A DNA stretch of 64,000 bases from Parafilimonas terrae (lineage in GTDB: Bacteria > Bacteroidota > Bacteroidia > Chitinophagales > Chitinophagaceae): assembly GCF_900115755.1 (NCBI RefSeq), contig NZ_FOXQ01000001.1:434001-498000 (forward strand), in the 5' to 3' direction. The notes beneath the pieces are model-generated. The model ran no database searches. It was not told the DNA's origin and saw only the letters and a program-made list of their open reading frames with translations. Numbering within the stretch: position 1 is the stretch's first letter; each line of letters starts with the position of its first letter. This document shows positions 24,216 through 33,672 of the stretch, piece after piece. The position numbers and the translations under genes are program-made.

Positions 24216-24661
24216 TCTTTTTCCGTAAGTAATTCAATTCCTTCTGTTTTACATGCTTCTTCAAAATCTGTATCGTGGCTGGCAAGCTGCTTAATACCAT
24301 GTATTTTGCATGTTGCTAAAATAATGGCATCGTTTGGAAGAAGATTATATTTGGACATGAGTTCAGGAACCTGGGACAGAACTGTACTATTTATTTCAAG
24401 CAGTTGAAATTCCTCCAACGTTCTTGTAATAAAATATGGCTGTAAAGCTTCAGCGGTTTTTTTATTTTCCTGCACTGTTTGCGGCGATCCTAAATTTTGC
24501 AACCCAATATATTTGTATAGATATTCACTAACTTCTATGGTGTTAATGCAGCATGTAAATGTGTGGTTTAAAATTAGATCTTTATAAAACTCAACTTTTC
24601 TGTTTTGTAACGGTTCTACCAACACAGAGCTGTCAACAAATATTCTACTGGTTGTAAACAT
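24212..24661 (-). CDS. PIN-domain ribonuclease, VapC-like toxin
   Basis: About 149 residues from the ATG at 24661 (MFTTSRIFVDSSVLVEPL); a TTG 12 bases upstream is less likely. PIN acidic positions are visible: D10 in IFVDSS, E in NTIEVSEYL, D in LPNDAIILATCK and the late ASHDTDF. VapC-type proteins cut tRNA or other RNA when free of their antitoxin. The gene overlaps the end of the upstream small gene by 17 bases, a common toxin-antitoxin layout. Sequence identifies the fold well; RNA target unknown. Confidence 0.83.
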   Translation of the reverse strand: MFTTSRIFVDSSVLVEPLQNRKVEFYKDLILNHTFTCCINTIEVSEYLYKYIGLQNLGSPQTVQENKKTAEALQPYFITRTLEEFQLLEINSTVLSQVPELMSKYNLLPNDAIILATCKIHGIKQLASHDTDFEEACKTEGIELLTEKD

Positions 24662-24878
24662 CGTGTTTATCAAAGGTTGTGGTTGTATCTTTTGCTGTTC
24701 CTATAACTTTAAATAACCGTTCTACTTTTTTGCTTTGCAAATCTTCTTGTAATGCAGCAGTATCATTTTCATCAGGAGTTAAAACTATTACTTCAAGGTC
24801 TTTTCCTTCAAACTTATCAGGAACAGGTATTGTCAGTATCCCTTCTTTTGCAACACCTCTTATTCTAAGCGCTTCCAT
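24645..24878 (-). CDS. Putative antitoxin partner of the PIN protein
   Basis: A 77-residue protein (MEALRIRGVAKEGILTIPVP, then KDLEVIVLTPDEND) with a short beta-rich N-terminus, as in DUF2281/AbrB-like antitoxins, and a disordered acidic/basic C-terminal tail that would wrap the toxin. It directly precedes and overlaps the PIN gene. It may autorepress through its N-terminal part, but I see no clear operator in the 60 bases upstream. Confidence 0.72.
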   Translation of the reverse strand: MEALRIRGVAKEGILTIPVPDKFEGKDLEVIVLTPDENDTAALQEDLQSKKVERLFKVIGTAKDTTTTFDKHDVYNQ

Positions 24879-24938
24879 AACAAAACATTTTTACAAATTT
24901 AATTCAAATAATAAAGCCGGGAGTTTCATAATCTCCAT

Positions 24939-26828
24939 TCAGCGGGTGAGAGTTTCCTCTACCAAATCCAGCTCTACCCTCAAATTATCAATAATAAATT
25001 CCTGGCGCTGCTGCGTGTTTTTACCCATATAGTATTCAAGCAATTGCTGAATGTGTTCACCCTGTTCCAAAATTACCGGCTGCAGGCGCATATCGGCTGC
25101 AATGAAACGTTCAAATTCTTCCGGCGATATTTCGCCCAAACCTTTAAAGCGGGTTATCTCAGGTTTGCCGCCCAGCTTTTTAATAGCGGCCTGTTTTTCG
25201 CTTTCATCATAACAATAAATCGTTTCCTTTTTATCACGCACACGGAATAAAGGCGTTTCTAAAATATGAACATGGCCACGTTTTACAAGATCTGGAAAGA
25301 ACTGCAAAAAGAAGGTCATTATCAGTAAGCGAATGTGCATGCCATCCACATCCGCATCGGTGGCAATTACGATATTATTATAACGCAACCCTTCCAGCCC
25401 ATCTTCAATATTCAATGCATGTTGCAGCAAATTGAATTCTTCATTTTCATACACTATCTTCTTGGTCAATCCATAACTGTTCAATGGCTTGCCGCGTAAA
25501 CTGAATACAGCCTGCGTTTCCACATTGCGTGCCTTGGTTATAGAACCGCTGGCACTGTCACCTTCCGTAATAAATATGGTTGAATTATTCTGCTGTTCAA
25601 TAAAAGCATCCTTATTTTTAGCAGGCGGTTCCTCATTCAAATGCACATGACAATCGCGTAATTTTTTATTATGCAGGTTGGCTTTTTTTGCACGTTCATT
25701 CGCCAGCTTTTTAATGCCGGCCAGTTCCTTTCTTTCACGTTCACTTTGCTCAATACGTTTTTTTAATGATTCAGCTATCTGCGAATTCCGGTGTAAAAAA
25801 TTATCTAATTCCCTCGATAAAAAATCCTGCACAAAATTCTTCATGCTTGGCCCGCCTTCATACACGGTTTGCGAGCCCAGTTTGGTTTTTGTCTGGCTTT
25901 CAAAAACGGGTTCCTGCACACGCACAGATATAGCGGCCACAATACTCTGCCGTATATCCGCCGCTTCATAATCTTTCTTAAAAAAATCACGAATAGTTTT
26001 TACATACGCTTCCCGAAAAGCCTGCTGGTGTGTGCCACCTTGTGTTGTGTACTGGCCATTCACAAACGAAAATAAATCTTCGCCATAATCGTTGTTATGC
26101 GAAAGCGCTACTTCAATATCATCACCTTTTAAATGAATAACCGGGTAACGCAATTCATCAGGATTGGTTTTGCGTGTAAGCAAATCGAGCAAACCATTTT
26201 TACTTACATAACGCTTGCCGTTTAAATTAATAACCAGGCCGGCATTCAGATAACAATAATTCCAAAGCTGGTTATCCAAATATTCATGTATAAAATGAAA
26301 ATTCTTAAACACCGTTTCATCAGGAATAAACGTTATCAGCGTACCATTATCTTCTGTGCTTTTTGCCTCTTTATGTTCTTTAATTAAAACGCCTTTTTCA
26401 AACTCTGCTGTCTTTACTTTACCCTCACGAAAACTATCTACTTTAAAATAAGTGCTCAAAGCATTCACTGCTTTTGTGCCCACACCATTCAAGCCCACAC
26501 TTTTCTGAAACGCTTTACTGTCGTATTTAGCGCCGGTATTTATCTTGCTTACCACGTCAACCACTTTGCCCAGCGGAATGCCACGGCCATAGTCGCGAAT
26601 GGTTACCGTTTTGCCCTGAATAGTTATGTCAACATGTTTGCCATAACCCATTGTGTGCTCATCAATACAGTTATCAATCACTTCTTTCACCAGCACATAA
26701 ATACCATCGTCCGGTGATGAGCCATCACCTAATTTACCAATATACATACCCGGCCTCAAACGAATATGTTCCCGCCAGTCGAGGCTGCGAATACTCTCTT
26801 CCGTATAATCAAAATTCATCTCTGCCAT
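24939..26828 (-). CDS. parE: DNA topoisomerase IV subunit B
   Basis: A 629-residue type IIA topoisomerase B subunit. The GHKL ATPase site shows [29 protein letters not shown] and [14 protein letters not shown]. The TOPRIM domain shows [11 protein letters not shown] and [12 protein letters not shown], and the tail contains [14 protein letters not shown]. The short length and the fully conserved GEISPEEF tail fit the ParE form used by Bacteroidota rather than their longer GyrB. It relaxes and decatenates DNA with ParC, which is not in this window. The start [14 protein letters not shown] is well placed before the ATPase core. Confidence 0.93.
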   Translation of the reverse strand: MAEMNFDYTEESIRSLDWREHIRLRPGMYIGKLGDGSSPDDGIYVLVKEVIDNCIDEHTMGYGKHVDITIQGKTVTIRDYGRGIPLGKVVDVVSKINTGAKYDSKAFQKSVGLNGVGTKAVNALSTYFKVDSFREGKVKTAEFEKGVLIKEHKEAKSTEDNGTLITFIPDETVFKNFHFIHEYLDNQLWNYCYLNAGLVINLNGKRYVSKNGLLDLLTRKTNPDELRYPVIHLKGDDIEVALSHNNDYGEDLFSFVNGQYTTQGGTHQQAFREAYVKTIRDFFKKDYEAADIRQSIVAAISVRVQEPVFESQTKTKLGSQTVYEGGPSMKNFVQDFLSRELDNFLHRNSQIAESLKKRIEQSERERKELAGIKKLANERAKKANLHNKKLRDCHVHLNEEPPAKNKDAFIEQQNNSTIFITEGDSASGSITKARNVETQAVFSLRGKPLNSYGLTKKIVYENEEFNLLQHALNIEDGLEGLRYNNIVIATDADVDGMHIRLLIMTFFLQFFPDLVKRGHVHILETPLFRVRDKKETIYCYDESEKQAAIKKLGGKPEITRFKGLGEISPEEFERFIAADMRLQPVILEQGEHIQQLLEYYMGKNTQQRQEFIIDNLRVELDLVEETLTR

Positions 26829-26837
26829 AATATTTTA

Positions 26838-27023
26838 ATGCCAATTTTCAATTGGCTCAATTTTATTGTTATGATACCAGCAGTTGATACGTTGTGGCAT
26901 CACGGTTGTGTCACTCCCTTCAACTGCATAAATGCTATTGGGCAAACGCTCACACGCTGCCAAGCTTGTGCTCTGTGAAGTCTCCGGACTTCGCAGGTTG
27001 TATGCGCAAAGTCTCAAGACTTT
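26838..27023. repeat. Intergenic segment with three short hairpins, possible dispersed repeat
   Basis: Between the topoisomerase start and the next gene, GCCAATT/AATTGGC (26839-26855), GAAGTC-TCCG-GACTTC (26977-26992) and AAAGTC-TCAA-GACTTT (27008-27023) form small hairpins. The latter two share the AAGTC-TC-GACTT plan, which suggests a repeated element. The first hairpin sits just before the topoisomerase start codon on the minus strand and might affect its translation. A 60-codon minus-strand frame covers the segment but I do not trust it as a gene. Confidence 0.4.
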
Positions 27024-27180
27024 AACAAACCAATGCGGGCAAAAATAATATTACACGCACCAAAGCAATTTAAAGTTTTCAAAAAAAACGTTGTACGCAT
27101 AGTAATACACGTATGTTTATAAGTAGCATTTGCTAAAATGGTACGAAGGTTGCAAACTTGCATCAATCAAAGAATATATT

Positions 27181-28197
27181 ATGAAGAACCTCGCACTGTT
27201 TGCTGCTTTCTTTTTATGCGTATTTGTTTGTAAAGCGCAGCATATAAAAGTATTAACCTCAAAAGACAAAATTTCATTACGCGGCTTAAGCGCTGTTGAT
27301 GATAATGTAATATGGGTAAGCGGCAATAACGGGCAGGTGGCAAGAAGCACAGACGGCGGTAAAAACTTTGAATGGATAACCGTAAAAAATTATGAAACCC
27401 GTGACTTTCGTGATATAGAAGCTTTTGATGCCAACACGGCTGTAATAATTGCCGTGGACACACCGGCACTTATTTTAAAAACAAAAGATGGTGGTAAATC
27501 GTGGGCACAGGTTTTTCGTGATGACAGGCCCGGTATGTTTTTAGATGCAATGGATTTTACAGAAGATGGCAGCGGTGTTGTGATTGGCGACCCTATCAAC
27601 AATAAATTATTTATTGCCATGACAACTGATTATGGTGATAAATGGTTGCCACTTAAAGAAGCAGATAATGAATACACCGCAGCGGATGGTGAAGCTTTTT
27701 TTGCATCCAGCGGAACGAATATTAAAATGATGGGCAACAAAAATCAACCCTTTATTTATTTTGTTACCGGCGGTACAGATTCGAGGTTGTTTGTAAATGG
27801 CTCGCCCGCAGGATTGAATATTATTCATGGCAAAGGCTCTGAAGGCGCTAATTCTGTTGATGTTGATCCGGCTATGAAAAAGATTGCTATTGTTGGCGGT
27901 GATTATGCAAATGATACGCTCAAAAAAAATAACATCGACGTATTTACAATAGACGGTGAAAGATTACTGCATGCGCCGGTGCAAACGCCGCCGCATGGTT
28001 ACAGAAGCTGCGTAGCATTTTTAACATCGAATGTTCTCATAACCTGCGGCACAAGCGGCGTTGACGTTTCAATGGATGGCGGCTTAAACTGGAAACTTAT
28101 TTCAAACGAAAGCTTTCATGTTTGTACTAAAGCCAAAAAAGGTAAAGCTGTTTTTTTAGCCGGAAAAGATGGAAGGATTGCTAAAGTGGTGAACTAG
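27181..28197 (+). CDS. Secreted BNR/Ycf48-like beta-propeller protein
   Basis: From ATG 27181 the protein has a signal peptide (MKNLALFAAFFLCVFVCKAQ) and 338 residues. Repeated blades contain the BNR/Asp-box pattern: ARSTDGGKNFEWI, LKTKDGGKSWAQVF, MTTDYGDKWLPL and VSMDGGLNWKLI. This is the seven-blade fold of Ycf48-like/sialidase-like propellers. Bacteroidota homologues are often labelled oxidoreductases without experimental basis, and I see no redox site. It probably binds a ligand or protein at the cell envelope. An upstream TTG in frame would bury the signal peptide, so 27181 is preferred. Confidence 0.83.
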   Translation: MKNLALFAAFFLCVFVCKAQHIKVLTSKDKISLRGLSAVDDNVIWVSGNNGQVARSTDGGKNFEWITVKNYETRDFRDIEAFDANTAVIIAVDTPALILKTKDGGKSWAQVFRDDRPGMFLDAMDFTEDGSGVVIGDPINNKLFIAMTTDYGDKWLPLKEADNEYTAADGEAFFASSGTNIKMMGNKNQPFIYFVTGGTDSRLFVNGSPAGLNIIHGKGSEGANSVDVDPAMKKIAIVGGDYANDTLKKNNIDVFTIDGERLLHAPVQTPPHGYRSCVAFLTSNVLITCGTSGVDVSMDGGLNWKLISNESFHVCTKAKKGKAVFLAGKDGRIAKVVN

Positions 28198-28204
28198 GGA
28201 AGTA

Positions 28205-28477
28205 TCACATTGAAACTGCAATCTTCTTTCTTGCAGCCCTCTGCACCAGCCACATAATGGTAAAGCTTGGAATAAAATCGGTGCCGGGCAATATTTCTTC
28301 CACAAAATTAAAGATGGCGCCAAAGCCGCCTTTCCATCCGCCAAAGGAAATATAAAAGATAATCGCAGACACGGGCGCCCATAATGCATCACCAACTTCG
28401 CCTAACAAAGGAATGGAATACGTGGCATATCCAATTATATCCATCAAAATGCAAAAGAGTAAAGAAGGTTGTTTCAT
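28205..28477 (-). CDS. Conserved small membrane protein, unknown
   Basis: A 90-residue hydrophobic protein with about three helices (MKQPSLLFCILMDIIGYATY, WAPVSAIIFYISFGG, FIPSFTIMWLVQ). The Gly/Trp-rich middle (GGWKGGFGAIFNFVEEILPG) looks conserved rather than random, and I believe similar proteins occur in other Bacteroidota, but no function is known. It ends eight bases after, and convergent with, the propeller gene, leaving no room for a terminator. Confidence 0.7.
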   Translation of the reverse strand: MKQPSLLFCILMDIIGYATYSIPLLGEVGDALWAPVSAIIFYISFGGWKGGFGAIFNFVEEILPGTDFIPSFTIMWLVQRAARKKIAVSM

Positions 28478-28629
28478 TCGTTCTTATTTATTTTTCCAGT
28501 TGTCTCATGGAACGCCTTTAATGTACATTCACTTGTGTGTAAGAAACGTTTTACCGGGCGTTTCATTTACTAAAGATGAATAAAAATTTAAAACGCTGCT
28601 GCGTAAGGGCTATTGTTTAACTAAAGGTT

Positions 28630-29115
28630 TTAATAAGCACTGCTATCCAAAACAGTTTTCCATTTTTCAGTTTCCGCATATTCTTTAATAAGATTATTTC
28701 TTCTAAGCAGGAAGCCGGTAAGATATTTTGTAAGCACGAATTTATCAGCCAGCTTGCCTAATAAACCAAGCGGCGATCCAAATTCAAAAACATCCTTCAT
28801 TATAACAAAACCATCATCCTGTATAAAATAATGATCGTGTTTTATGTACTTAAATGCACCTTTCACCTGCTCGTCCCTGAAATGAAACGGCCTTTCATAA
28901 GCCGTAATTTTTGAAGTAAGTTTTTGTTTTATGCCAAAATGGGTCGCCTGCCAGGTAACAGTTTCGCTTAATTCTATCAGGCCGCTTGTTCTTCCTGCAA
29001 TTGCCTTTTCTTTCGTTTGCGCAGTAGAAATGGTATGCAGGTTAATGCTGCGGGAAAGATCGAAGCAAATTTCGATGGGCGCATTGACACGGGTTTGTAA
29101 ATTAACAACAGGCAT
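28630..29115 (-). CDS. SRPBCC/START-like ligand-binding protein
   Basis: About 161 residues from ATG 29115 (MPVVNLQTRVNAPIEICFDLS), the usual start of this family; a longer upstream frame lacks homology. It has the SRPBCC pattern: INLHTISTAQTKEKAIAG, VTWQATHFGIKQKLTSKITAY, PFHFRDEQVKGAFKYIKHDH and VFEFGSPLGLLGKLADKFV. Such helix-grip proteins bind hydrophobic ligands in a central cavity. Homologues are sometimes called cell-division inhibitors, which is not supported by anything here. It is divergent from purL. Confidence 0.82.
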   Translation of the reverse strand: MPVVNLQTRVNAPIEICFDLSRSINLHTISTAQTKEKAIAGRTSGLIELSETVTWQATHFGIKQKLTSKITAYERPFHFRDEQVKGAFKYIKHDHYFIQDDGFVIMKDVFEFGSPLGLLGKLADKFVLTKYLTGFLLRRNNLIKEYAETEKWKTVLDSSAY

Positions 29116-29278
29116 ATTTAGAAAATTGCAGCAAAGCAAATAAAACATTAATTGACACACAGAAACGATTTTATGTGTAATTCTTCGCTTTTGTTTATCT
29201 GTGCATCTGTAGCCCAAACTACGCTTAAAATTGTGCGTCTTTAAACAAATTCAAAAAAACGGGCAAGCTATAATTGTT

Positions 29279-29286
29279 TAATTTTG
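29279..29286 (+). promoter_or_regulatory. -7 promoter box of purL
   Basis: TAATTTTG matches TAnnTTTG exactly and would start transcription near 29293, about 30 bases before the purL ATG. No clear -33 TTTG and no purine riboswitch fold was seen in the 29116-29324 region. Confidence 0.5.
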
Positions 29287-29324
29287 TGGGGTAAATCAAT
29301 CATCTCATCGTTCATAAACACTGA

Positions 29325-31544
29325 ATGGAAATTACCGCAAAAACAGCCGAAGAACTACGTCTTACAGCCGAAGAATTTGAACTGATAAAACAAAAACTCG
29401 GGCGCACGCCCAACTTTACCGAGCTCTGTGCGTTTAGCGCCATGTGGAGTGAACACTGCAGCTATAAAAATTCCATTAAATGGCTAAAAACCCTGCCCCG
29501 CGATGGTGGCCGCATGCTCGTTGCCGCCGGTGAAGAAAATGCCGGCCTTATGGATTTGGGCAATGGCTGGGGTGTGGTATTTAAAATAGAAAGCCATAAC
29601 CATCCATCGGCAATCGAACCTTTCCAAGGCGCGGCGACTGGCGTGGGTGGTATTCAGCGGGATATTTTTACCATGGGCGCCCGGCCTATCGCATCGCTCA
29701 ACAGCCTGCGTTTTGGTAATTTAAAAGAAAAAAAGAACCAGCGCCTGCTGGCAGGTATAGTGCATGGCATTGGCCATTATGGCAATTGTTTTGGCGTGCC
29801 CACCGTGGCTGGTGAAACCTATTTTGAAGATTGTTATGCTACCAACCCGCTGGTAAATGCCATGAGTGTGGGTATTTTGCAGGTTAATAAAACTGTAAGC
29901 GCCACGGCAAAAGGCAAGGGCAACCCTGTATTTTTTGTGGGAAGTGCAACAGGCAAAGATGGTATTGGAGGCGCTTCTTTTGCCTCAGCTAATATTACGG
30001 AAGAAAGTACGGAAGATTTACCCGCCGTTCAGGTGGGCGACCCTTTCCAGGAAAAGAAATTGCTCGAAGCCTGCCTTGAAGTTATTGATACCGGCGCCGT
30101 TGTGGGCATGCAGGATATGGGCGCCGCGGGTATTATTTGTTCCTGCAGTGAGATGAGCGCCAAAGGCGAAGTGGGCATGCGCATTGATTTGGATAAAGTG
30201 CCTACCCGGCAGCAAAACATGAAGGCCTGGGAATTATTATTAAGCGAAAGCCAGGAACGCATGTTGATCGTGGTAGAAAAAGGCAAGGAAGAAGCAGTAT
30301 TGAAAGTGTTTGACAAATGGGATTTGCCCTGTAGCCAGATAGGCGAAGTAACCGATGATGGTTTACTAAGTTTCTACCAGAACGGCGAACTGGAAGCGCA
30401 AATTCCTGCGTATGATTTAGTACTCGGCGGTGGCGCCCCGCAATACGAGCGTGAATATAAAGAGCCCGGTTATCTTAAAGAAGTCGCTGGTTTTAACATA
30501 AATAGTATAAAAGATATTGAAAGCAATACCGAATTAAAATCTGTTGCAGAACAAATAATTCAATTGCCTAACATTGCCAACAAGCGCTGGATTTATGTGC
30601 AGTACGATAGTATGGTAGGCGCAGCTAACACCAGCACCAACGCTCCCAGCGATGCTGCAATAGTGCTGGCAAAAGGCACGGGCAAAGCTTTAGCCGTTAC
30701 CGTTGATTGTAATGGCCGTTATGTAAAATCAGATCCGCATAAAGGCGCTATGATTGCCGTGGCCGAAGCAGCCCGCAACATTGTTTGCAGCGGCGGCGAA
30801 CCCATCGGCGTAACCAATTGTTTAAACTTTGGCAACCCTTACATTCCCGAAGTGTATTACCAGTTTGTAAAAGCCGTGCAGGGTATGGGTGAAGCTTGTC
30901 GTAAATTCAATACGCCGGTAACGGGCGGCAATGTTAGTTTTTATAACCAGAATCCTGAAGGGCCTGTTTATCCAACACCCACAATTGGTATGGTTGGCGT
31001 GCTGGACAACCCCGAAGATAAAATGACGCTCGATTTTAAAAACGATGGCGATATGATCGTTCTCATCGGTACACAAAAAAATGATATTGGCAGCAGCGAA
31101 TACGTGCATAAAATAAAAGGCATTGAACTATCGCCTGCACCATATTTTGATATTGATGAGGAATTTGCTGTACAGAAATTTATCAGTTCCATCATAAAAG
31201 AAAAAATTATTGCAAGCGCACACGATATAAGTGAAGGTGGTTTAATGGTTGCACTGCTTGAAAGTGGCTTTAACCGTAATCTCGGTTTTGACGTTGCCGG
31301 CGATGTTGAAGGTTTAAGAACCGATGCTTTCTGGCTGGGCGAAGCGCAAAGCCGTGTTGTAGTAAGCTGTTCAAAAGAAAAACTGCAGGAATTAAAACAT
31401 AAAGCCGCCTCTGCAGGAATAGATATTGCGGTATTGGGCACAGTTACATCATCAGCCATAAAAATTAATGGCGAAGATTTTGGTGATATAAAAAACTGGA
31501 AGAACAGGTACGATACAGCAATTGAAAAAATATTAAGCAATTAA
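29325..31544 (+). CDS. purL: Phosphoribosylformylglycinamidine synthase subunit PurL
   Basis: A 739-residue small-type PurL, which converts FGAR to FGAM in purine synthesis using ammonia from PurQ with help from PurS. Motifs are MWSEHCSYKNS near 38, KIESHNHPSAIEPFQGAATG near 88, PTVAGETYF, GASFASANI, QDMGAAGIICSCSEM, TNCLNFGNPY and HDISEGGLMVALLES. Length matches the small form, so separate purQ and purS genes are expected elsewhere. Its TAA overlaps the ATG of hldD by one base, so the two are translationally coupled. The pairing of purine and heptose genes is not a known functional set. Confidence 0.97.
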   Translation: MEITAKTAEELRLTAEEFELIKQKLGRTPNFTELCAFSAMWSEHCSYKNSIKWLKTLPRDGGRMLVAAGEENAGLMDLGNGWGVVFKIESHNHPSAIEPFQGAATGVGGIQRDIFTMGARPIASLNSLRFGNLKEKKNQRLLAGIVHGIGHYGNCFGVPTVAGETYFEDCYATNPLVNAMSVGILQVNKTVSATAKGKGNPVFFVGSATGKDGIGGASFASANITEESTEDLPAVQVGDPFQEKKLLEACLEVIDTGAVVGMQDMGAAGIICSCSEMSAKGEVGMRIDLDKVPTRQQNMKAWELLLSESQERMLIVVEKGKEEAVLKVFDKWDLPCSQIGEVTDDGLLSFYQNGELEAQIPAYDLVLGGGAPQYEREYKEPGYLKEVAGFNINSIKDIESNTELKSVAEQIIQLPNIANKRWIYVQYDSMVGAANTSTNAPSDAAIVLAKGTGKALAVTVDCNGRYVKSDPHKGAMIAVAEAARNIVCSGGEPIGVTNCLNFGNPYIPEVYYQFVKAVQGMGEACRKFNTPVTGGNVSFYNQNPEGPVYPTPTIGMVGVLDNPEDKMTLDFKNDGDMIVLIGTQKNDIGSSEYVHKIKGIELSPAPYFDIDEEFAVQKFISSIIKEKIIASAHDISEGGLMVALLESGFNRNLGFDVAGDVEGLRTDAFWLGEAQSRVVVSCSKEKLQELKHKAASAGIDIAVLGTVTSSAIKINGEDFGDIKNWKNRYDTAIEKILSN

Positions 31545-32542
31545 TGGAAAAACAGCCATTGATATTAATTACCGGCGCTGCTGGTTTTATCGGCAGTTGT
31601 GTTGTTCAGTTTTTTAATGAACAAGGCCGGGAAAATATTGTACTGGCAGACAAGTTTACCGACCTTCAAAAAGAGCGGAACTGGAAAGACAAAAAATATA
31701 AATATCTCGTTGACCGGGAGCTTTTGCTGGAGTGGCTTGACGAGAACAAGCCGAACTTAGAATTCATTATTCATTTAGGCGCCAGGACGAATATAAGAGA
31801 GAAGAGTAATATAGTATTGCAGGAAATGAATGTGGAATATTCTGAAGATGTATGGAACTATGCAACGGCATATAACATTCCAATGGTATATGCATCTTCT
31901 GCCGCTACTTATGGCAACGGGGAATTAGGATTTACAGACGATGATAATACAATCAATGATCTTCAGCCGCTGAATGAATATGCCACCAGCAAACATAACT
32001 TTGATAAGTGGGCGGTTCAGCAATTAAATGCGCCGCCATATTGGGCCGGGCTTAAATTCTTTAATATCTATGGGCCGAATGAATACCATAAAGGCGAAGG
32101 TTGCAGCATTGTATTAAAAACCTTTAAACAAATAGAAGAAAGCAATACCGTTACACTATATAAAAGTAACAGCGACAGGTTTGAAGATGGTGGCCAGCTG
32201 CGTGATTTTGTTTATGTAAAAGATGTGGCGAAACTTATATGGTGGATGTATGAAACCATGATACATAAACAGTGGCAACCTGAAAAAAATGGCCTTTACA
32301 ATGTTGGCACCGGTGAAGCACGAAGCTTTAAAGATGTGGCAATACTTGTATTTAAAGCATTGGGAAAAGAACCTAATATTACCTACACAGAAATGCCGGA
32401 AGATATCGCCGGCGGTTTTCGCGGAGTAAGTGAAGCGACAACCATTAAGCTAAAACATGCAGGTTATAATGAACCCTTTACTTCGCTTGAAGAAGGCATT
32501 GAAGATTATATAAAGAATTATCTTGCCAAAAAACCTGTATAG
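31544..32542 (+). CDS. hldD: ADP-L-glycero-D-manno-heptose 6-epimerase
   Basis: A 332-residue extended short-chain dehydrogenase with GAAGFIGS for the NADP-binding loop (near 11), YASSAATYG, the catalytic Y-x-x-x-K in YATSKHNFD (near 147) and FFNIYGPNEYHKG. The HldD family epimerises ADP-D-glycero- to ADP-L-glycero-beta-D-manno-heptose, a building block of the lipopolysaccharide inner core. The short insertion around residues 50-70 and the FEDGGQLRDFVYV stretch match this enzyme. It overlaps purL by one base. No other heptose genes are adjacent. Confidence 0.93.
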   Translation: MEKQPLILITGAAGFIGSCVVQFFNEQGRENIVLADKFTDLQKERNWKDKKYKYLVDRELLLEWLDENKPNLEFIIHLGARTNIREKSNIVLQEMNVEYSEDVWNYATAYNIPMVYASSAATYGNGELGFTDDDNTINDLQPLNEYATSKHNFDKWAVQQLNAPPYWAGLKFFNIYGPNEYHKGEGCSIVLKTFKQIEESNTVTLYKSNSDRFEDGGQLRDFVYVKDVAKLIWWMYETMIHKQWQPEKNGLYNVGTGEARSFKDVAILVFKALGKEPNITYTEMPEDIAGGFRGVSEATTIKLKHAGYNEPFTSLEEGIEDYIKNYLAKKPV

Positions 32543-32557
32543 CTTTCCGGGATTGAA

Positions 32558-33613
32558 TTAAGCATGCTGCAAAAACCGGTTTATATTTTTTACAATTGAA
32601 GGCCCTTCATAAATAAAGCCTGTCCATACCTGCACCAGTGAAGCGCCGGCATCTAATTTCACTTTGGCATCTTCACCGGTAAAAATACCGCCGCTTGCAA
32701 TTACAGGAATTTTATTCTCTGAATTACTGATTAAATATCGCAGCACTTCGTTCGATTTTTCAAACACAGGCTTGCCGCTTAAGCCGCCTGCTTCCGCAGC
32801 TTTCAGCTTCGAGCTTTCAGCTTTCAGCGTGTCTCTCGAAATGGTTGTGTTGGTAGCTACAATGCCATCGAGTTTTACTTCAAAGGCAAGCGAAATAATA
32901 TCATCAAGCTGTGCATGGTTCAGGTCGGGTGCAATTTTAAGCAGCAGCGGCTTTTGTTTTGAATGCGTATGATTAATCGTTTGCAGATGAGCCAATATCT
33001 TTCTTAGCGAATCTTTCTCCTGCAATTCGCGCAGGCCCGGCGTATTGGGCGAGCTCACATTCACCACAAAATAATCAACACAGTCAAACAATTCACGGAA
33101 ACAAATATCATAGTCTTTCCATGCATCTTCGTTGGGCGTTACTTTGTTCTTGCCAATGTTACCACCAATAACCAGTTGGCCGTTGACCGTTGGCCGTTGA
33201 CTGGTTTTCCAGTCTTCAAGGCGTTTACGTATTACACCAACACCATCGTTGTTAAAGCCCATGCGGTTAATGAGCGCTTTATCTTCGGGCAATCGAAATA
33301 ATCGCGGTTTATCGTTGCCGCTTTGCGGTTTGGGTGTAACTGTTCCTATCTCAACAAAACCAAAACCAAGTGTTTCCAGCTCGGTTAAATACGAAGCATT
33401 TTTGTCGAAACCGGCGCCTAAGCCAACAGGGTTTTTAAAGCTCAGCCCAAATATGTTTTTTTGTAAAGAAGGATAGTTCCTTTGAAAGCTACGCTCAAGT
33501 ATTTTTTTGGCGAATGAAATATTACAAGCTGTTTTTAAGCTATTCATTGCGAAATAATGAACCGCTTCAGGATCAAAATTAAACAGCAGCTTGCGCACAG
33601 CAGAATAAAACAT
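32558..33613 (-). CDS. pyrD: Dihydroorotate dehydrogenase (quinone), class 2
   Basis: About 351 residues from ATG 33613 (MFYSAVRKLLFNFDPEAVHY). The upstream in-frame extension is derived from a repeat (alternating CACGTT-like units) and is unlikely to be native. Class 2 marks are GLSFKNPVGLGAGFDKNA, EIGTVTPKPQSGN, INRMGFNND, the catalytic serine in VNVSSPNTPGLRE, LLKIAPDL, VATNTTISR and SGGIFTGEDA. It oxidises dihydroorotate and passes electrons to membrane quinones. Two places carry repeat-derived insertions in frame: TSQRPTVNGQ (from four 7-mers at 33175-33202) and LKAESSKLKAAE (from 7-mers at 32798-32828). Both are probably on surface loops, so activity is likely kept. Confidence 0.93.
   Translation of the reverse strand: MFYSAVRKLLFNFDPEAVHYFAMNSLKTACNISFAKKILERSFQRNYPSLQKNIFGLSFKNPVGLGAGFDKNASYLTELETLGFGFVEIGTVTPKPQSGNDKPRLFRLPEDKALINRMGFNNDGVGVIRKRLEDWKTSQRPTVNGQLVIGGNIGKNKVTPNEDAWKDYDICFRELFDCVDYFVVNVSSPNTPGLRELQEKDSLRKILAHLQTINHTHSKQKPLLLKIAPDLNHAQLDDIISLAFEVKLDGIVATNTTISRDTLKAESSKLKAAEAGGLSGKPVFEKSNEVLRYLISNSENKIPVIASGGIFTGEDAKVKLDAGASLVQVWTGFIYEGPSIVKNINRFLQHA
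32798..32828. repeat. AGCTTTC 7-mer repeat inside pyrD
   Basis: Four tandem 7-mers (AGCTTTC, AGCTTCG, AGCTTTC, AGCTTTC) plus AGC. They encode the Lys/Ala/Ser-rich insert between the TISRDT and GGLSG conserved segments of PyrD. Confidence 0.8.
33175..33202. repeat. GTTGRCC 7-mer repeat inside pyrD
   Basis: Four alternating 7-mers GTTGGCC, GTTGACC, GTTGGCC, GTTGACT, encoding a surface-type insert just before the conserved GGNIGKNK segment of PyrD. Confidence 0.8.
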
Positions 33614-33672
33614 ATTGCGAAGATAAGAACGTGAATCGTCAAACGTGAAAAGGCTAAAAGATTGACTTCTTT

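Noticed and set aside
26835-27017. 60-codon minus-strand ORF before the topoisomerase gene
   Set aside because: It runs through several hairpins and looks like a translated repeat rather than a gene.
30968-31540. 190-codon open frame antisense to purL
   Set aside because: It lies entirely within a well-conserved PurL gene and its product is low-complexity Ser/Pro-rich, as expected for a mirror frame.
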